From Mactra quadrangularis (lineage: Eukaryota > Mollusca > Bivalvia > Venerida > Mactridae): a DNA stretch of 64,000 bases. The translations under genes were made by a program, and so were the position numbers. The DNA is taken from positions 3,410,001 through 3,474,000 of the forward strand of contig CM046304.1 in assembly GCA_025267735.1 (NCBI GenBank), read 5' to 3'. How positions within the stretch are numbered: the first letter of the stretch is position 1; every line of letters begins with the position of its first letter. Positions 1 through 13,900 of this stretch are shown here, piece after piece. Below the pieces are notes generated by a model. The model searched no databases. It worked only from the letters and a program-made list of their open reading frames with translations, and was not told the DNA's origin.

Positions 1-19
1 AGCAACACATTGTGTGTTT

Positions 20-323
20 GTTTTGTTGAGTTTAACGCCGTAGCAACACATTTATTGGTCATATAACGGCCGTCAGTCAACCTACTCACTGTTCCTCAAA
101 AGGCTAAATCTCTTGATTCAACTGTTAACCAACTACTAAGAGCATACTTTTGTCAGTGACTGACAACTGCCCTACATGATTAACAATCATTGGTAGGAGG
201 GAGAATGGCCGTAGAAATGATTTCATGACCAATCTCCACGAAAGCATGCCCCGCCTGAGAATTGAACCCAAGACCCCTCGATCAGTAGACTTACATGCTA
301 CCAACTGAGCTAGCCGGGCAGCT
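20..323 (-). mobile_element. SINE-1 copy (tRNA-derived), near full length
   Basis: Read on the minus strand it begins with a tRNA-like head (GGCTAGCTCAGTTGGTAG A-box, GGGTTCAATTC B-box) and ends with GCTACGGCGTTAAA followed by CAACAAA-type tail. The family recurs at least nine times in this window. Confidence 0.85.
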
Positions 324-668
324 AAGTTAGTTAATGATGGGTGAGTGATGCAAACAAGAACCTGCATGAGACTAGTTATGGTTGTCACACTATATCAATA
401 CTAACAAATAAAAGACAAACCTATCTAAACGTCTCCTACATTTACTCTTCTCAGTCTTGCTATGTTGCGAAGTATTTCTGTAAAACAGCAACAAAATTTA
501 GTTTAATGGTAGGATTAAAGATTTCAGAATTATTCAGATTTAAAAAAAGCATAGGCAGCTGGCACAGAACCAAACACAAAACCCTACGAGACACATTTCT
601 CAGAAAATGGTTGTTTAACTGAAGTTTAAAAGTGGCCAAGTTTCTCTTTTTCAAATTATTACTTTTCA

Positions 669-898
669 GGGGCAGAACCAGGATTTTTCTAGGGGGGTTC
701 CGAACTTTTCTAGGGAGGGGGAGGGTGCCCGAACTAATTAACCTTTAAGTCTATATTAATCACCAAGAAAAATTGCTTCATGAAACTTAGAAAATGACTT
801 ACAATCAAGAAATACACTAATGGACAAGTACATTTTCCAAATTCTGGGGGGGGGGTCCGAACCCCGCCCCCCCCTCCCCCGCTGGATCCACCCATGCT
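669..898. mobile_element. GGGCGGATCC-family element
   Basis: CAGGGGCAGAACCAGG to CTGGATCCACCCATGC with a G/C-homopolymer core. Confidence 0.75.
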
Positions 899-1695
899 TT
901 TCACAAATCTATTCATGCATACATAGCTATGGCTTTGCTCTTTCTAATGAGACCAACATCTTTCATACACTGGAATATATACTTTTTGGGAGTGGATTTG
1001 GGGCTGGTATTTGCCCTAAAAACATTCATAGAAATTCAGATAGAAATTAGCAAGCAAGGTGGGCTAGTAATTAATGAATTTTTAGTAGCCCAAAAATATT
1101 TTTACAAGCCCTCAACATATTTATGTTCTGACACTGTAACCACTTGTTTGGTTCCATGTTGGTATGTGAAATACACGACGAAACAGTAACCAGCTAGGAT
1201 GCCACTTATTTCTTTGCAGTATGTGAATACTGGACAGCGGACTTATTGCACATTAAGCAGGCTAAAAAAAGCTCAAAATGTTTTTTCAGCAATATTGATA
1301 TGTACAAGCAAGTCAGGCTAGCAAAAATGAATTTTTTACAAGCCCCACGAAAAAAACTACTAGTTTTTTTCTGCTGTCAGGCTAGTGTGAATTTCAACCA
1401 CTGGCCGCAGTGTTCTCAGTAAGATTTTGTTGAATAGGCTCAGATAGAAAAGTAATAGGCTTTCTAGGACAGACAGGGGGCAATTTCTTCCTGACTTTTT
1501 TATTGTTTGCAAATGCTAACAGGCCTTTTAGTCTTTCTAACAAGCCATTTGAGTTGGGGGTCGGTTCCTAATAAGAACACTGGTTAAGCATGCTCAAAAA
1601 AAGCTCAAAAAGTTTATCAGTTATATTGATGTGCAAAAGCATGTCGGGCTAGTTAAAATGGATTTTTTACAAGTCAAAGTGAAAAACTACTAATT

Positions 1696-1701
1696 TTTAT
1701 T
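1696..1701 (-). terminator. Candidate polyadenylation signal AATAAA
   Basis: AATAAA on the minus strand 21 nt past the STRA8-like stop codon; a second AATAAA is at 1499-1504. Either could be used; the sequence alone does not decide. Confidence 0.35.
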
Positions 1702-1721
1702 CTGTCGGGCAAATGCAAATT

Positions 1722-1910
1722 TCAATCACTGACTAAAAATGGCATGAAGTAAAACACTGACCCGTCTTCTGTATGATGATACAAATCATCACTGTAGTCA
1801 ACACTGTCGATAGATTCTGTACACAATAAACCTTGTTGTATATCATGATTTATATCAAAATAATCTATAGTCATTATACCACTTGCCCCACTGGCTGGTG
1901 TCACTGGAGT
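1722..1910 (-). CDS. STRA8-like exon 7: C-terminal exon with stop
   Basis: Acceptor ATATTTTAG followed by 62 codons (TPVTPASGAS... to FMPFLVSD) and TGA at 1722-1724. The C-terminus is rich in Asp, Tyr and Ser (SIDSVDYSDDLYHH). The first 54 nt of the exon plus 9 nt of the intron end are the unit of the 63-bp minisatellite that fills the adjacent intron. Confidence 0.6.
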   Translation of the reverse strand, partial: TPVTPASGASGIMTIDYFDINHDIQQGLLCTESIDSVDYSDDLYHHTEDGSVFYFMPFLVSD

Positions 1911-4900
1911 CTAAAATATAAAATAATCTATAGTCATTATACCACTAGCCCCACTGGCTGGTGTCACTGGTGTCTAAAATATAAAATAATCTATAGTCAT
2001 TATACCACTAGCCCCACTGGCTGGTGTCACTGGTGTCTAAAATATAAAATAATCTATAGTCATTATACCACTAGCCCCACTGGCTGGTGTCACTGGTGTC
2101 TAAAATATAAAATAATCTATAGTCATTATACCACTAGCCCCACTGGCTGGTGTCACTGGTGTCTAAAATATAAAATAATCTATAGTCATTATACCACTAG
2201 CCCCACTGGCTGGTGTCACTGGTGTCTAAAATATAAAATAATCTATAGTCATTATACCACTAGCTCCACTGGCTGGTGTCACTGGTGTCTAAAATATAAA
2301 ATAATCTATAGTCATTATACCACTAGCCCCACTGGCTGGTGTCACTGGAGTCTAAAATATAAAATAATCTGTAGTCATTATACCACTAGCTCCACTGGCT
2401 GGTGTCACTGGAGTCTAAAATATAAAATAATCTATAGTCATTATACCACTAGCTCCACTGGCTGGTGTCACTGGAGTCTAAAATATAAAATAATCTGTAG
2501 TCATTATACCACTAGCTCCACTTGCTGGTGTCACTGGTGTCTAAAATATAAAATAATCTATAGTCATTATACCACTAGCCCCACTGGCTGGTGTCACTGG
2601 TGTCTAAAATATAAAATAAGCTATAGTCATTATACCACTAGCCCCACTGGCTGGTGTCACTGGTGTCTAAAATATAAAATAATCTATAGTCATTATACCA
2701 CTAGCCCCACTGGCTGGTGTCACTGGTGTCTAAAATATAAAATAATCTATAGTCATTATACCACTAGCCAGACTGGCTGGTGTCACTGGTGTCTGAAATA
2801 TAAAATAATCTATAGTCATTATACCACTAGCTCCACTGGCTGGTGTCACTGGTGTCTGAAATATAAAATAATCTATAGTCATTATACCACTAGCCCCACT
2901 GGCTGGTGTCACTGGTGTCTGAAATATAAAATAATCTATAGTCATTATACCACTAGCTCCACTGGCTGGAGTCACTGGAGTCTAAAATATAAAATAATCT
3001 ATAGTCATTATACCACTAGCCCCACTGGCTGGTGTCACTGGTGTCTAAAATATAAAATAATCTATAGTCATTATACCACTAGCTCCACTGGCTGGTGTCA
3101 CTGGTGTCTAAAATATCAAATAATCTATAGTCATTATACCACTAGCTCCACTGGCTGGTGTCACTGGTGTCTAAAATATAAACGGCGAGTCAAAAATTAA
3201 AAGTACAAAAACAGGAGTGGGTGTGGCCAACGTGGGAATGGTTATCATTTAATAGCCAGCTCTGTGTTGGTTTAAATCCCACTCAATAACTATCCTACAG
3301 TTTCCTTGAGCAATAAACTTTATCCTAATAGCCAAGTACTGGTGATTAATCTTGGTTGTAAGAAATCGAGCTAGCCACCTGGCTCGCTCAGTTGGTAGCA
3401 AGCAAGTCTACTGATCAAGGGGTAGTGGGTTTGATTCCTGGGTGGATATACTTTCGTCAAGCTTGGTCATGAAATTATTTCTACGGCCATTCTCCTTCTT
3501 ACCGATGATTCTTAACTATGTAGGGCAGTTGTCAGTCACTGACCAAAGTATGCGCCTAGTAGTTAGTTAACAGCTAAATCCATAGATTTAGTGTTTCCAG
3601 GAACAGCGAGTCGGTTGACTTACCCCTGTTATATGACCTGTACAATGTTTTGCTATGGCCTTAAACCCAACAAAAACAAACAAAAAGATATCAAGCTAAA
3701 ATAAATTAGTACATAAAAATTAAACTAAACAAAATCATGCTACATTTACAAAATTGATCTATACCTGTAATCCAATAAAAATCCAAGGTTTGAACTGAGA
3801 ATTGAACCCACGACCTCTCCCGTCGTAAGTGGACACTCTACCACGTCGCTATAAAAGCTAGCTTGAAGGCAAGGGAGTACAAGTGCCGTATTATACCTCT
3901 GCTACATACACCCCCTATTTAACAGAATTCATCCTCGAATTCTTAGAGCTTGATTGTCTGTGAGACTATCTAAGAGTGCAATCACACAATTCCAAGTGGG
4001 TTATTTACATTGGGCGCCAAATGTAACCCGATAAAAAGTCACAGTTTGAACTGAGAATTGTACCTACGACCTCTCATTTTGTAAGCAGAAACTCTACCAT
4101 GTTGCCATAAAAGATAACTTGAAGGTAAGGGAGTACAAGTGCGGTATTATACCTCTACTACATACCTTTTGTACAGATATGACACTGTATGGTGTGAATA
4201 CATCAGTTAGAACACTGGGTGTTTCAGGTAATATTAACATCGGATCATCTCTATCCAGACCATATGGTAACTTTATAGGTGTGAAACCTTCCGATAGATG
4301 CATTGAGGATTGTGAGGAGGCCTCAGTCTCTAAACCATCAGCCTGTAACAACAACAGCACTTTCCAAGGACAAAAATTCCAAATTCAAGCACTTAATATA
4401 GCATGGAAAATCATTATAATTAGAATATTATTCATGTACTCTTGCACTTGAAATAAGCATTTTTTAAGCATTTTTCAAGGTTGCAAAGGGAAAAAAAAGC
4501 ATTTTTAAGCATGTTCAAGGTAGATCATAAAATTCAAGCACTTTTCAAGGTCTGTACAAACCCTGATAAAAAAGTTCCAAAGGGCTGCAACAATTATTCC
4601 GCATAAAAACACATCATCCAAATTGGTCCTTACATTTTTATTGACGCAAAATCATATCATGTGCACAAAACACAACTTAAAAACATAACGCTACTTTATG
4701 ATTGATAACTCTTGCAAGTATAGAAATTGGTAGGGTAAATCAAAATGTAAGGACGGATTTGGATTTTTTTCTGTTTCTATATATACACTTTTCAGGGTAA
4801 ATAGTCCCATGCAGACATTCCAAAAAGTGTTTTGACATTACTGGACATTCGGTCCAGTGATCTTGGAAGTATCACCTGTTTGAATCAGATTTTACTGGAT

Positions 4901-7900
4901 CGGAAGAAATCATCAAAATGACAACTTTATTAGCAACAATGTTTTATTACTAATTGGAATTCTTAGGGGAAGTCAATATATCATTATGTATTAATTACTG
5001 TTTTCTAGTCAGTCATTAATTTATTTTAACTTTTAAAAACGTCAAAATTAATTCAAATGTTACCAAAAAAATACGATAAAACAGCAGATAGTTGTCATCT
5101 TTTTAATTTCAAAAAAAATAATTAACCTGACATTTCGACCATTTATGACACATTTTTTACTGGACGGACTGGAATTTTACAGGTGAGGTCCATTCGGAAT
5201 GTGTGGTCCCATGTCTGCAAAATGTAAGCAAACACTTGATATTTGTCAAATTTTTGCACCAGCCAAAAAAAGGACATGAAATGTAATGTGGAAACCACAT
5301 TAAAGCCGGATTTAAAAAACTTTAACGCAAAGATTACAACCCATAATTAAGGCAGGTAGAGTTGTGACTTTTTAATTCTGTTCATGGCATGGTATGTTAT
5401 CATTGTATGAAGTTTCATAAAGATCTGTCAATAAATGGAAGAAATATATGGTACAGAAAAACTTTAACGCAATCGTTAACGACACCGCAAGCCCGCCCTA
5501 CTATCCACCTGCTGCCCTTGTTTTGCCAAACTATCAGCCAAATTGGTTGAGAAATCTGGCTAAAAATTAAATTCAAATAGTGCACAAAATAACTACCGGT
5601 AATACATTTCTATGTCTAAAAATACCACATTAACCCCTGGATAGTAATTTTTTGCTCTGAATCCTCCACACAAATTATTTTTGCGTAAGTTAACTTTCTT
5701 GTCAGCACAAAATATATTCAAAGAAAAGGTTAACAATTTACCAAAATATTAATTCCAAGAAAAGTTCAAATTTCACAAAAATGTTTTCCAAGAAATATGA
5801 AAATTTAAAAAAAAATCATAAAAAAAATTATTCCAAGAAAAGTACATACCAACAACAAAAGATGCTACCGATACATGTAAATTCTGCTAGGAATGACTAA
5901 CCAATGTTTATATAACAAAATGTAAAAGGTTCAATGTTTCTTGAAATTGCTAACTACGATAATGATAAACTACCTACATGGTATCAACATATACATGAAT
6001 GTTATAAATTAGCAACTTCATTTACTGGTAGTTTCTAATGGTAGTCATAACAAAGCTCTATTACAACTTGTGCAAGATGACATTTTCACTTGTTGTTATT
6101 TAACCTCGAGTTACCATGGCAACCAAAAAACATTCTTACAAAATTGAGACCATGTGTTCAAGTAATGTAGAATAAATTATGAAAAATATTAGGTTTTCAG
6201 GGTTATTTTTCTTCTTTCCATGGCCAAAATTCTAGAATTCAATGAATTTTCTAAGAACAAGTAAATCTGTGAGCTAATGCTCACTAGTGATACCCCCGCC
6301 AAAATCTAAAAATATGCGACAAACAGGAAGTAGATGAGCAAGGAGCATGAAATCGCTTTACACCACATGGGACTATAGGATGAAGCAATATGCAAAGTTT
6401 CAGGCTGCTGCATGGTATAGTTGCTGAGAAAACTGTGACGGAAATTTTGTAACGGACGGACGGATGGACGGACGGACGGACGGACAGACGGACGCACGCA
6501 CGCACGCACGGACAAGGGTAAAACAGTATACCCCCCTCTTCTTCGAAGCGGGGGTATAATAAACCTAAAAAGTTGAAATTCTACGATTTACCCAATCATG
6601 ATATAACCTCAAATATCAAAATTTCATTATTTATTCAAAAAAATGTTTGTCCAAAAAATGTTACAAAACAAAATTGATTAACGCAGATAAATTATTTTGG
6701 AGACGCATTTTATCTGAAGCAATCCAATTGGTAGGTAGGTCCTTACAGTTGGAATCCTTGGATTTTATCATTGAAGTCCAATGTTAGGATAACAAAATAT
6801 TTCTTGTTAATTAAGACATTAACAGAAGTGGTGAAATTTAGATAGTTCTTCACCCTAAAAATAGTTAGCTTGAATTTCAAACAAATTAAATGACTTACAA
6901 AATAGTTATTCAAGATTAATTTTGGCAAATTGGCATTGAAAAGTAAGGGTAAAATCCGAGTAATCCAACTAATTGGACCTACCTATTTGAAGAGTATACA
7001 AGGGGAAATAACTGACTAAAGTCCCTTATTAAAGACAAAACAAGTAAATCTGTGAGCTAATGCTCACTAGTGATACCCCCGCAAAAATCTAAAAATATGC
7101 GACAAACAGAAAGTAGATGAGCAAGGAGCATGAAATCGCTTTACACCACATGGGACTATGGGATGAAGCAATATGCAAAGTATTAGGCTGCTGCATGTTA
7201 TAGTTGCTGAGAAAACTGCGACGGAAATTTTGTAACGGACGGACGGACAAGGGTAAAACAGTATACCCCCCTCTTCTTCGAAGCGGGGGTATAAATATAT
7301 AGAAAGATAATAAATCTTACTTTAAGTGGTGTTGATGTAAAATGTCCTTTCTCTGTAAAGATATTTCGGGCACATTTAGACAACTTCTCTTTTACTGGTG
7401 TCAACAGTTCAACCTTGGCGCCATGTACAGCACTCTGGGTGGTACTCCATAAGGTACCAGGTGCATTATGGGTAGAATCAGACTGCTTTATTGTAGTACT
7501 CTTTTCTATAATATTGACTGTAGGCTGAAGTATATATTTTATCATGATTGCCACAGACACAGTCTAAAATACATTTGTGTATCTAGAAATCTTACATTGT
7601 TCACCCGATTATCGCGGTTGCCTGCAAGACAGTAATAACTCGCTCTTCAATGCAATGCACTTACTATATAGTCTTGAGTGCAACACTCGATTTATTCTAT
7701 TTGTTTAATGCTATCACCATAAAAAAAATATATCTATAGTAATTTCAGACAATATCAATTGTTAAGAACAGAATCTGCAAATAGTTCCATCAGTATAATG
7801 TACAATAATTTTTAAACTTCTCACAGACACCTGAAAAATGAACTATTTCTTGAGTGGAGCCAAATCACAGATAAGTGGAATAAGTTGTGCGCCTCAGTAT

Positions 7901-10900
7901 CATCTCATCTGTATCAGTTTAAGTATAAATATGATATTTCTAATAGGAAAAATTTGGGACAGAGTTGATCATAATGTCAAATGGCATCTAAAAAGGCAAA
8001 CTCCTCAGTGCTTATGTCACGCTTTGCAACTTAATCACTGCTTACACCTACATGTAAATCACATGACGCTAGTAATACCATGTGACACCAATGTGTAGCA
8101 TTTGAAAAGAAAATTCATTATTTTTACAAATTATTAATTGAAACTATTATTTATTATCTTTAAGTAATTTGAACATCATAATTTACTGCAAAAAGACTCA
8201 ATTTATAGAAAATATTGAAAGAAAAGATGAAAATCAAAATTAGGCTCTCTGAGGAACGAATTTACTTGTGATGACAGTGGTTATTGATTTGATAAAGGGA
8301 AATAACTGCTGCGAGGAGTCTGCTAAATAGGGGTGTTTTGCTAGTTATCTTATGCCAGCATACAAGCAGAATTAATGTGCATGAATTGTAACTTCAAACT
8401 TGGGGTCACTGAATGGTACTTAAAATGACTCCTTTAACTCCTGGGGACCAGTCTTTCTTTAAAAAAGAAAATATTTCAATCCTATGAGGTACTATCTTTG
8501 TAACTGACACAAACTTAGTGTTTCAATGCTTTGACTTGTATTTGACTATTTTATTGACTTTTTTCCCAAAGGTCAGCTTAAGTATCAGGCCCCAGTTTCA
8601 CAAACAAACTTAAGTCCTAACTCAAAAACATACTCAAGTGCTTTTGGTCTCTAAGTAGCATGTAAATGTAGTTGGAATGGCAATTTTTAGGTGTTCACAA
8701 TAATGGTTTGATTATAAACTTAAAGCCACCTACTCAATTTTCACTTTAGACTAAACTCAACAGTTCATTACCAGACTCAAATCAATACAGTTAAACAAAA
8801 TCTTATCCAAACATGTTAGTCAGTTTTATTTAATGATTTATTTATGATACTTCATTTGTTGTAAAATTGATTAAATAAGTAACATAACTGATCAAAACAT
8901 AAGATTAGTTTGAGAACAAAGTTTAGTTTTTTGTGAAACTGGGGCCAGCCTTCTTGGCTTTTTTCTTTTACCAATACTCAATGGCCCTTCGTGAGGAACC
9001 AAAAGCTTTTTCCTGTGCTGCTTAGGGAATCAGCATAATCGTTCAGTGAGTTTTCATTTTACAATTAAAAAACAAAAAAACAAAGTTATTCATTTAGAAA
9101 TGTTTTATCTTTATTAAAAATGGACAAAAAGAAATAACTAAGACAATTTAAGAATATCATAAAGATTGAAACTTGATTTTAATCAACACCTCTTGCTACA
9201 GACCAAAATCAGGCCTTTTCCCAAAAGAAAAAAGAACAAACAAGTAAATCTGTGAGCTAATGCTCACTATATAGTGATACCCCCGCAAATATCTAAAAAT
9301 ATGCGACAAACAGGAAGTAGATGAGCAAGGATCATGAAATCGCTTTACACCACATGGGACTATGGGATGAAGCAATATGCAAAGTATTAGGCTGCTGCAT
9401 GTTATAGTTGCTGCACATGAGAAAACTGCGACGGAAATTTTGTAACGGACGGACGGACGCACGGACAAGGGTAAAACAGTATACCCCCCTCTTCTTCGAA
9501 GCGGGGTATAAAAATGACAAAAACATAACTAAAATTTTACAATTTTTACATGATTATGGTAGATAAACATAGATTTGTCCAAGATGTTTATATATACAGT
9601 ACCCACCAAAAGTTAGGAGACATTTTTACTTTAAAGGCCTACTGAATAGCTGTTGTCAAATGTTTTCTGTTTGTTTTTAAATATTTTAAGTTTTGCTTAT
9701 TTGTTTGTTATAGTTCATATTATAGTTGACACTACTAAAGTAGCTTACAAAAATATATTTTAAAAGAGAATTACATTGTCCATTAATCATTATTACTATT
9801 AAATACCGGATTTGTATGGCGCTCTTTTCATATAGAATATATGTTCAAAAGCGCATCACAATCATATGCATAATAAGAAATACGAGCTTAAATAAAAACA
9901 AAAATGAAAAATGAAAAAGATTCAGAAATGATAAAATATAAAAACATAAACTGAAGACTAATATAAAACTAAGAATTAGTGATCAATAAAGTGCTGATAG
10001 TAGTTTAAAAACAACAACAACAACATAACATAATTTGGAGGCTTTGGAATATCAGATGCTGAACCTATTAATTGTGTTGCATTCATGAAATATGCTTTCA
10101 TTTAATCATAAATAATCCTTGAGTTATTTGAAGTAAGTTTTCAAAAAAAATCAATCATTGTAATAAAAAAAGTTAATTAATTTCCTTTGTCTCCAAAATT
10201 TGGTGGGCACTGTATGTTAATATTTCTGTTATGTACAACTACGCAAGTATCGTATCATGAACATAGAACAACAACAACAACAACAAAAAAAAAAATAATT
10301 AAAAATTTTAGACAAGACTCACAAATGTGATAATTTTTTCATGATTAAAGGTAACAATAAACGAAAAACAATCATGACAGAAAATTCCATGATCGACAAC
10401 TGACAAAACTGACTAACACTAAAAAAACACGTTTTATAAAAATATGAACACATTTCACATGCCAAGCAACGTGAATTCTCAAAGCAAAAAAAAGTCGAAC
10501 GAAAAAATTTACAAAAAAATTTACATGCTAAAAACTATGATATATCATTAACAAAAGCAGACTTTATTTTATAGTTTATACTGAAACAGGCCTCAAAATA
10601 TTTTATGGTTAAGGCACTCACCGTGCAAGGCAAAGCGATGTTTATTAGCATATTTGAGTGGGCAATAGGATTTTGCACAGCCTATGAATTATCATTATAT
10701 TAGGCAATGTGGGGAAATAAATGGTAGTTATATCAAATCGGCTAATCAGTCTTTATTTACATACAACCAAGAATGGTAATAAATGGTTAATTCTTAAAAC
10801 TATGTGGACTTGCTTATAGAAGACTTGTACAAAGTTGTGCGACATTGAAAATAAGATGACAACAATGTTAAGAAAAGAGGGACATTGAGTTCATAGATTT

Positions 10901-13900
10901 AAAGATATATAATCACTCTCAATCGTAACAAATTAAATACAAACAGTTAATTTTTAAAAAATGCAGCGCTAAAAGCTTTTTCAAGAGTTCCTTCATTGAT
11001 TTTGAGTACAATCAGTTTCCTGTACAGAAATGTACTTATAGATATGCTGTTTACTGTTAAATTTGTTTCCAGTCCCTGCATATAGTCATTGATATAAAAA
11101 TTATTTAAATCTAGTTTAAATCATAGGTCGGCCACTTGTGTTTTTATGTTCTGTGAATGTCTTATATTCTTCCAAAATATAATTTCTGAAATTAAGATTT
11201 ACAAAATTTGAAAAATGTAGAAGTCAGACATAGCATTAGTAAATTGTGGTGAAAATTCGTAAGTGACAGTGCTTCCCAATTGTTTTGTGCAAAAATTGCT
11301 AGCATGGTAAGCTAGTTATGCTGACATTTACTTATACCTAAGTATTCCATTATTTTACACAGTTTTCTCAGTAAGATTTTGTTGAATATGCTTGAAAAGA
11401 AAAATAATAGGCTTTCTAGGGGGTCAGGGGGCAATTTCTTCCCTTTCTTATTTTTTGCCAATTTTAACAGGCCTTTTGGTCTATCTAACCATCCGTTAGG
11501 GTCAGCAGCCAGTTCCTGCTTACTGATTTCCTCTCTTCATACTAAGTCCATGATACATGGGTGCAAGATGAAAATTTTGAAAAACCTGAAAACTGTAATT
11601 TGAAACTATTTTTCTTCATAATTGAATAGCAAAACATTGTCTAATTTGTTGTGAAAAACCTGAACTTCAGGCATATGCCTAAAAACTTGCACCCATGATG
11701 ATATTACTTAAGCTACCCAGGTTCTTTAGTAAGATGGAATCAAACCACAGAAAAGAAAGAGATTTTAAGTTTTCTACTGAGCGATCACAATAAAAAGCAA
11801 TTTATAAATTATTTATACACACACATGGATTTACCGGACACAGATTTCTGAGTCAAATTTTCCCAGGACACAGGAAATCGACCAATATGCTTCCTAGAGG
11901 TGAAGGGAGATGTCTTCCATAACACTTTCAAAACAATAAGGGACCCTAGTCAGTTATTTGCCCTTGTAAACTCTTCAAATAGGTAGGTCCAATTAGATGG
12001 AATACTCAGATTTTACACTTACTTTTCAATGTCAATTTCCCAAAATTAATATTAAATATCTTTTATGTAAATCAATTAATTTGTTTGAAATTCAAGTGAA
12101 GTATTTTAGGGTAAAGAACAATCTGAATTTCATCACTTTTGTAAATATCTTTTTTAACAAGAAAGATATTAGATGAAATAGTTTGTTATTCTTACATACG
12201 AATTCAATGATAAAATCAGAGGATTCCAACTGTAAGGACCAACTTACCAATTGGATTGCTTCAGATTTTATCGAGGAAAGATAACTGACTAAAGTCCCTA
12301 TTTAACTTTCTTTATTGATGGGTCAGTGCGAAACAGTCTGTCTTCAGTCAGTACCAAATGTTTAGTGGCTGGAAAAATAGTACTTAAAAAGACTTGAATA
12401 AAAAATAGAAGCTTGAACCCTAAAGTTAAGTCAACCAGGTGACCATTTATGTTGGGTCCAGAGATGTGACTAGTTTTGCACTAACAAATCAATATTTAAC
12501 CCAGCCAGTAGTCTGACAACCATTATAATTACCTTTATCTTATCCACAGTAGATATTATACTGGTAATTTTTGGAGGGTATGTCGACTTGTAATCTTCTT
12601 CATCAATAATAAACACATCAGATGTTATCTGTCTCATTTGTTGAAGATTGGATTCTATGTCAGGTGGTACCGTGAAACGTTTCTTTCCAGAATGACTGGA
12701 ACTAAAAATAAACATCAGACTTTTAGGTTATTTTTCATAGTATATTTAACATAAAATACTACCAACATATAATATGTTTGTCACGGCACCTACCTGTTCA
12801 CAATATGGGAAGAAGGATATGTAAGTGGCAGGATAGCTCAGTCGGAAGAGCACTCACCCTGTAAGTGACAGGTCTTGGGTTCGAGTCCCAGTCAGGCTGC
12901 ATATTTTTCTTACCTGGTGAATTGTTTCTTATTGTTTTAATACTTAAAGTTTTACGACGTTTCGCCATTCGAGGCTTCTTCAGGTATAAACAACAAAGGG
13001 AAAAAAACACAATGACATAACGTCATCATGCAAAAATTCATGCATGTTTATGTTTATGCTTTTCTATACATGTGAATTTTCATGCTTTATTCCCCAAAAT
13101 TGTAAAACAAGTTTGTGGGACAATTAGAAAAAATGTTAGGATGTGAGCCTAGAGATCATGAGTTCTTGGGTTCGAAACCCCACAAGGGGCATGCTAATTT
13201 CCTTAAGCTAGAAATTAACCTGTGATATAAATTGATACCAGAGAGTGCGCTATAATGCTGTTGCGCCTATTTGTCAGCTGCACTAAGCAGAGTAAAAGAA
13301 TTCTAAGGGAGATAGATAGATACCAGTAGCCATAATGCCATTATTTTTTTAGTTTTAAACAAGAAATGTAATGTGGAAACCGCATTAAAGACAGATTAAA
13401 AAATTTCAATGCAAAAATTTCAAAGGGAAATAATCCATAATAAAGCCAGGTAGAGTTGTGGTTACTTTCTAATTCTGTTCATCACATGGTATGTTATCAT
13501 TGTATGAAGTTTCATAAAGATTAGATCTGACATTAAATGGCAGAAATATATGGTAAAGAAAAACTTAAACGCAATTGTTAACATCACCGGACGTTGAAAA
13601 ATCCGGCTAAAAAAGTGATTGCTTTCTCTGTTTTCTCAAAATTCAATTAGTAACAAACTTTGAAGAAACATGTTCACCCAGCTTAAAATATTTTTAAATT
13701 AATTTCATTGGTCAATTATTTATTTTATTTCATTTTATTGGTTAATTTGTTCTATGGAAAAAGCACTTTGACATTTTGATATTTTATTTTAGTCAGTTAG
13801 AAAGTCTTTCGAATAAGTAACATCTGTTTTTGTGTCAGTCTAAAGTCATCTAGTATTCATCGTAAAGTTTTACTTGTGTAGTTGAAATTATCGACTTAGA

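Noticed and set aside
1833..3200. 455-codon open frame on + made of IIYSHYTTSPTGWCHWCLKY units
   Set aside because: It is the antisense reading of the 63-bp minisatellite; a period divisible by three opens frames automatically. The minus strand has the real exon.
4119..4451. 110-codon open frame on +
   Set aside because: It is antisense to STRA8-like exon 6, which has splice sites and phase support on the minus strand.
7600..7650. Small extra STRA8-like exon after acceptor TACTGTCTTGCAG
   Set aside because: The frame compatible with the neighbouring phase-0 exons meets TGA after six codons.
12828..12902. Functional tRNA gene
   Set aside because: A and B boxes are good but the acceptor stem does not pair along its length and a SINE-like body follows.
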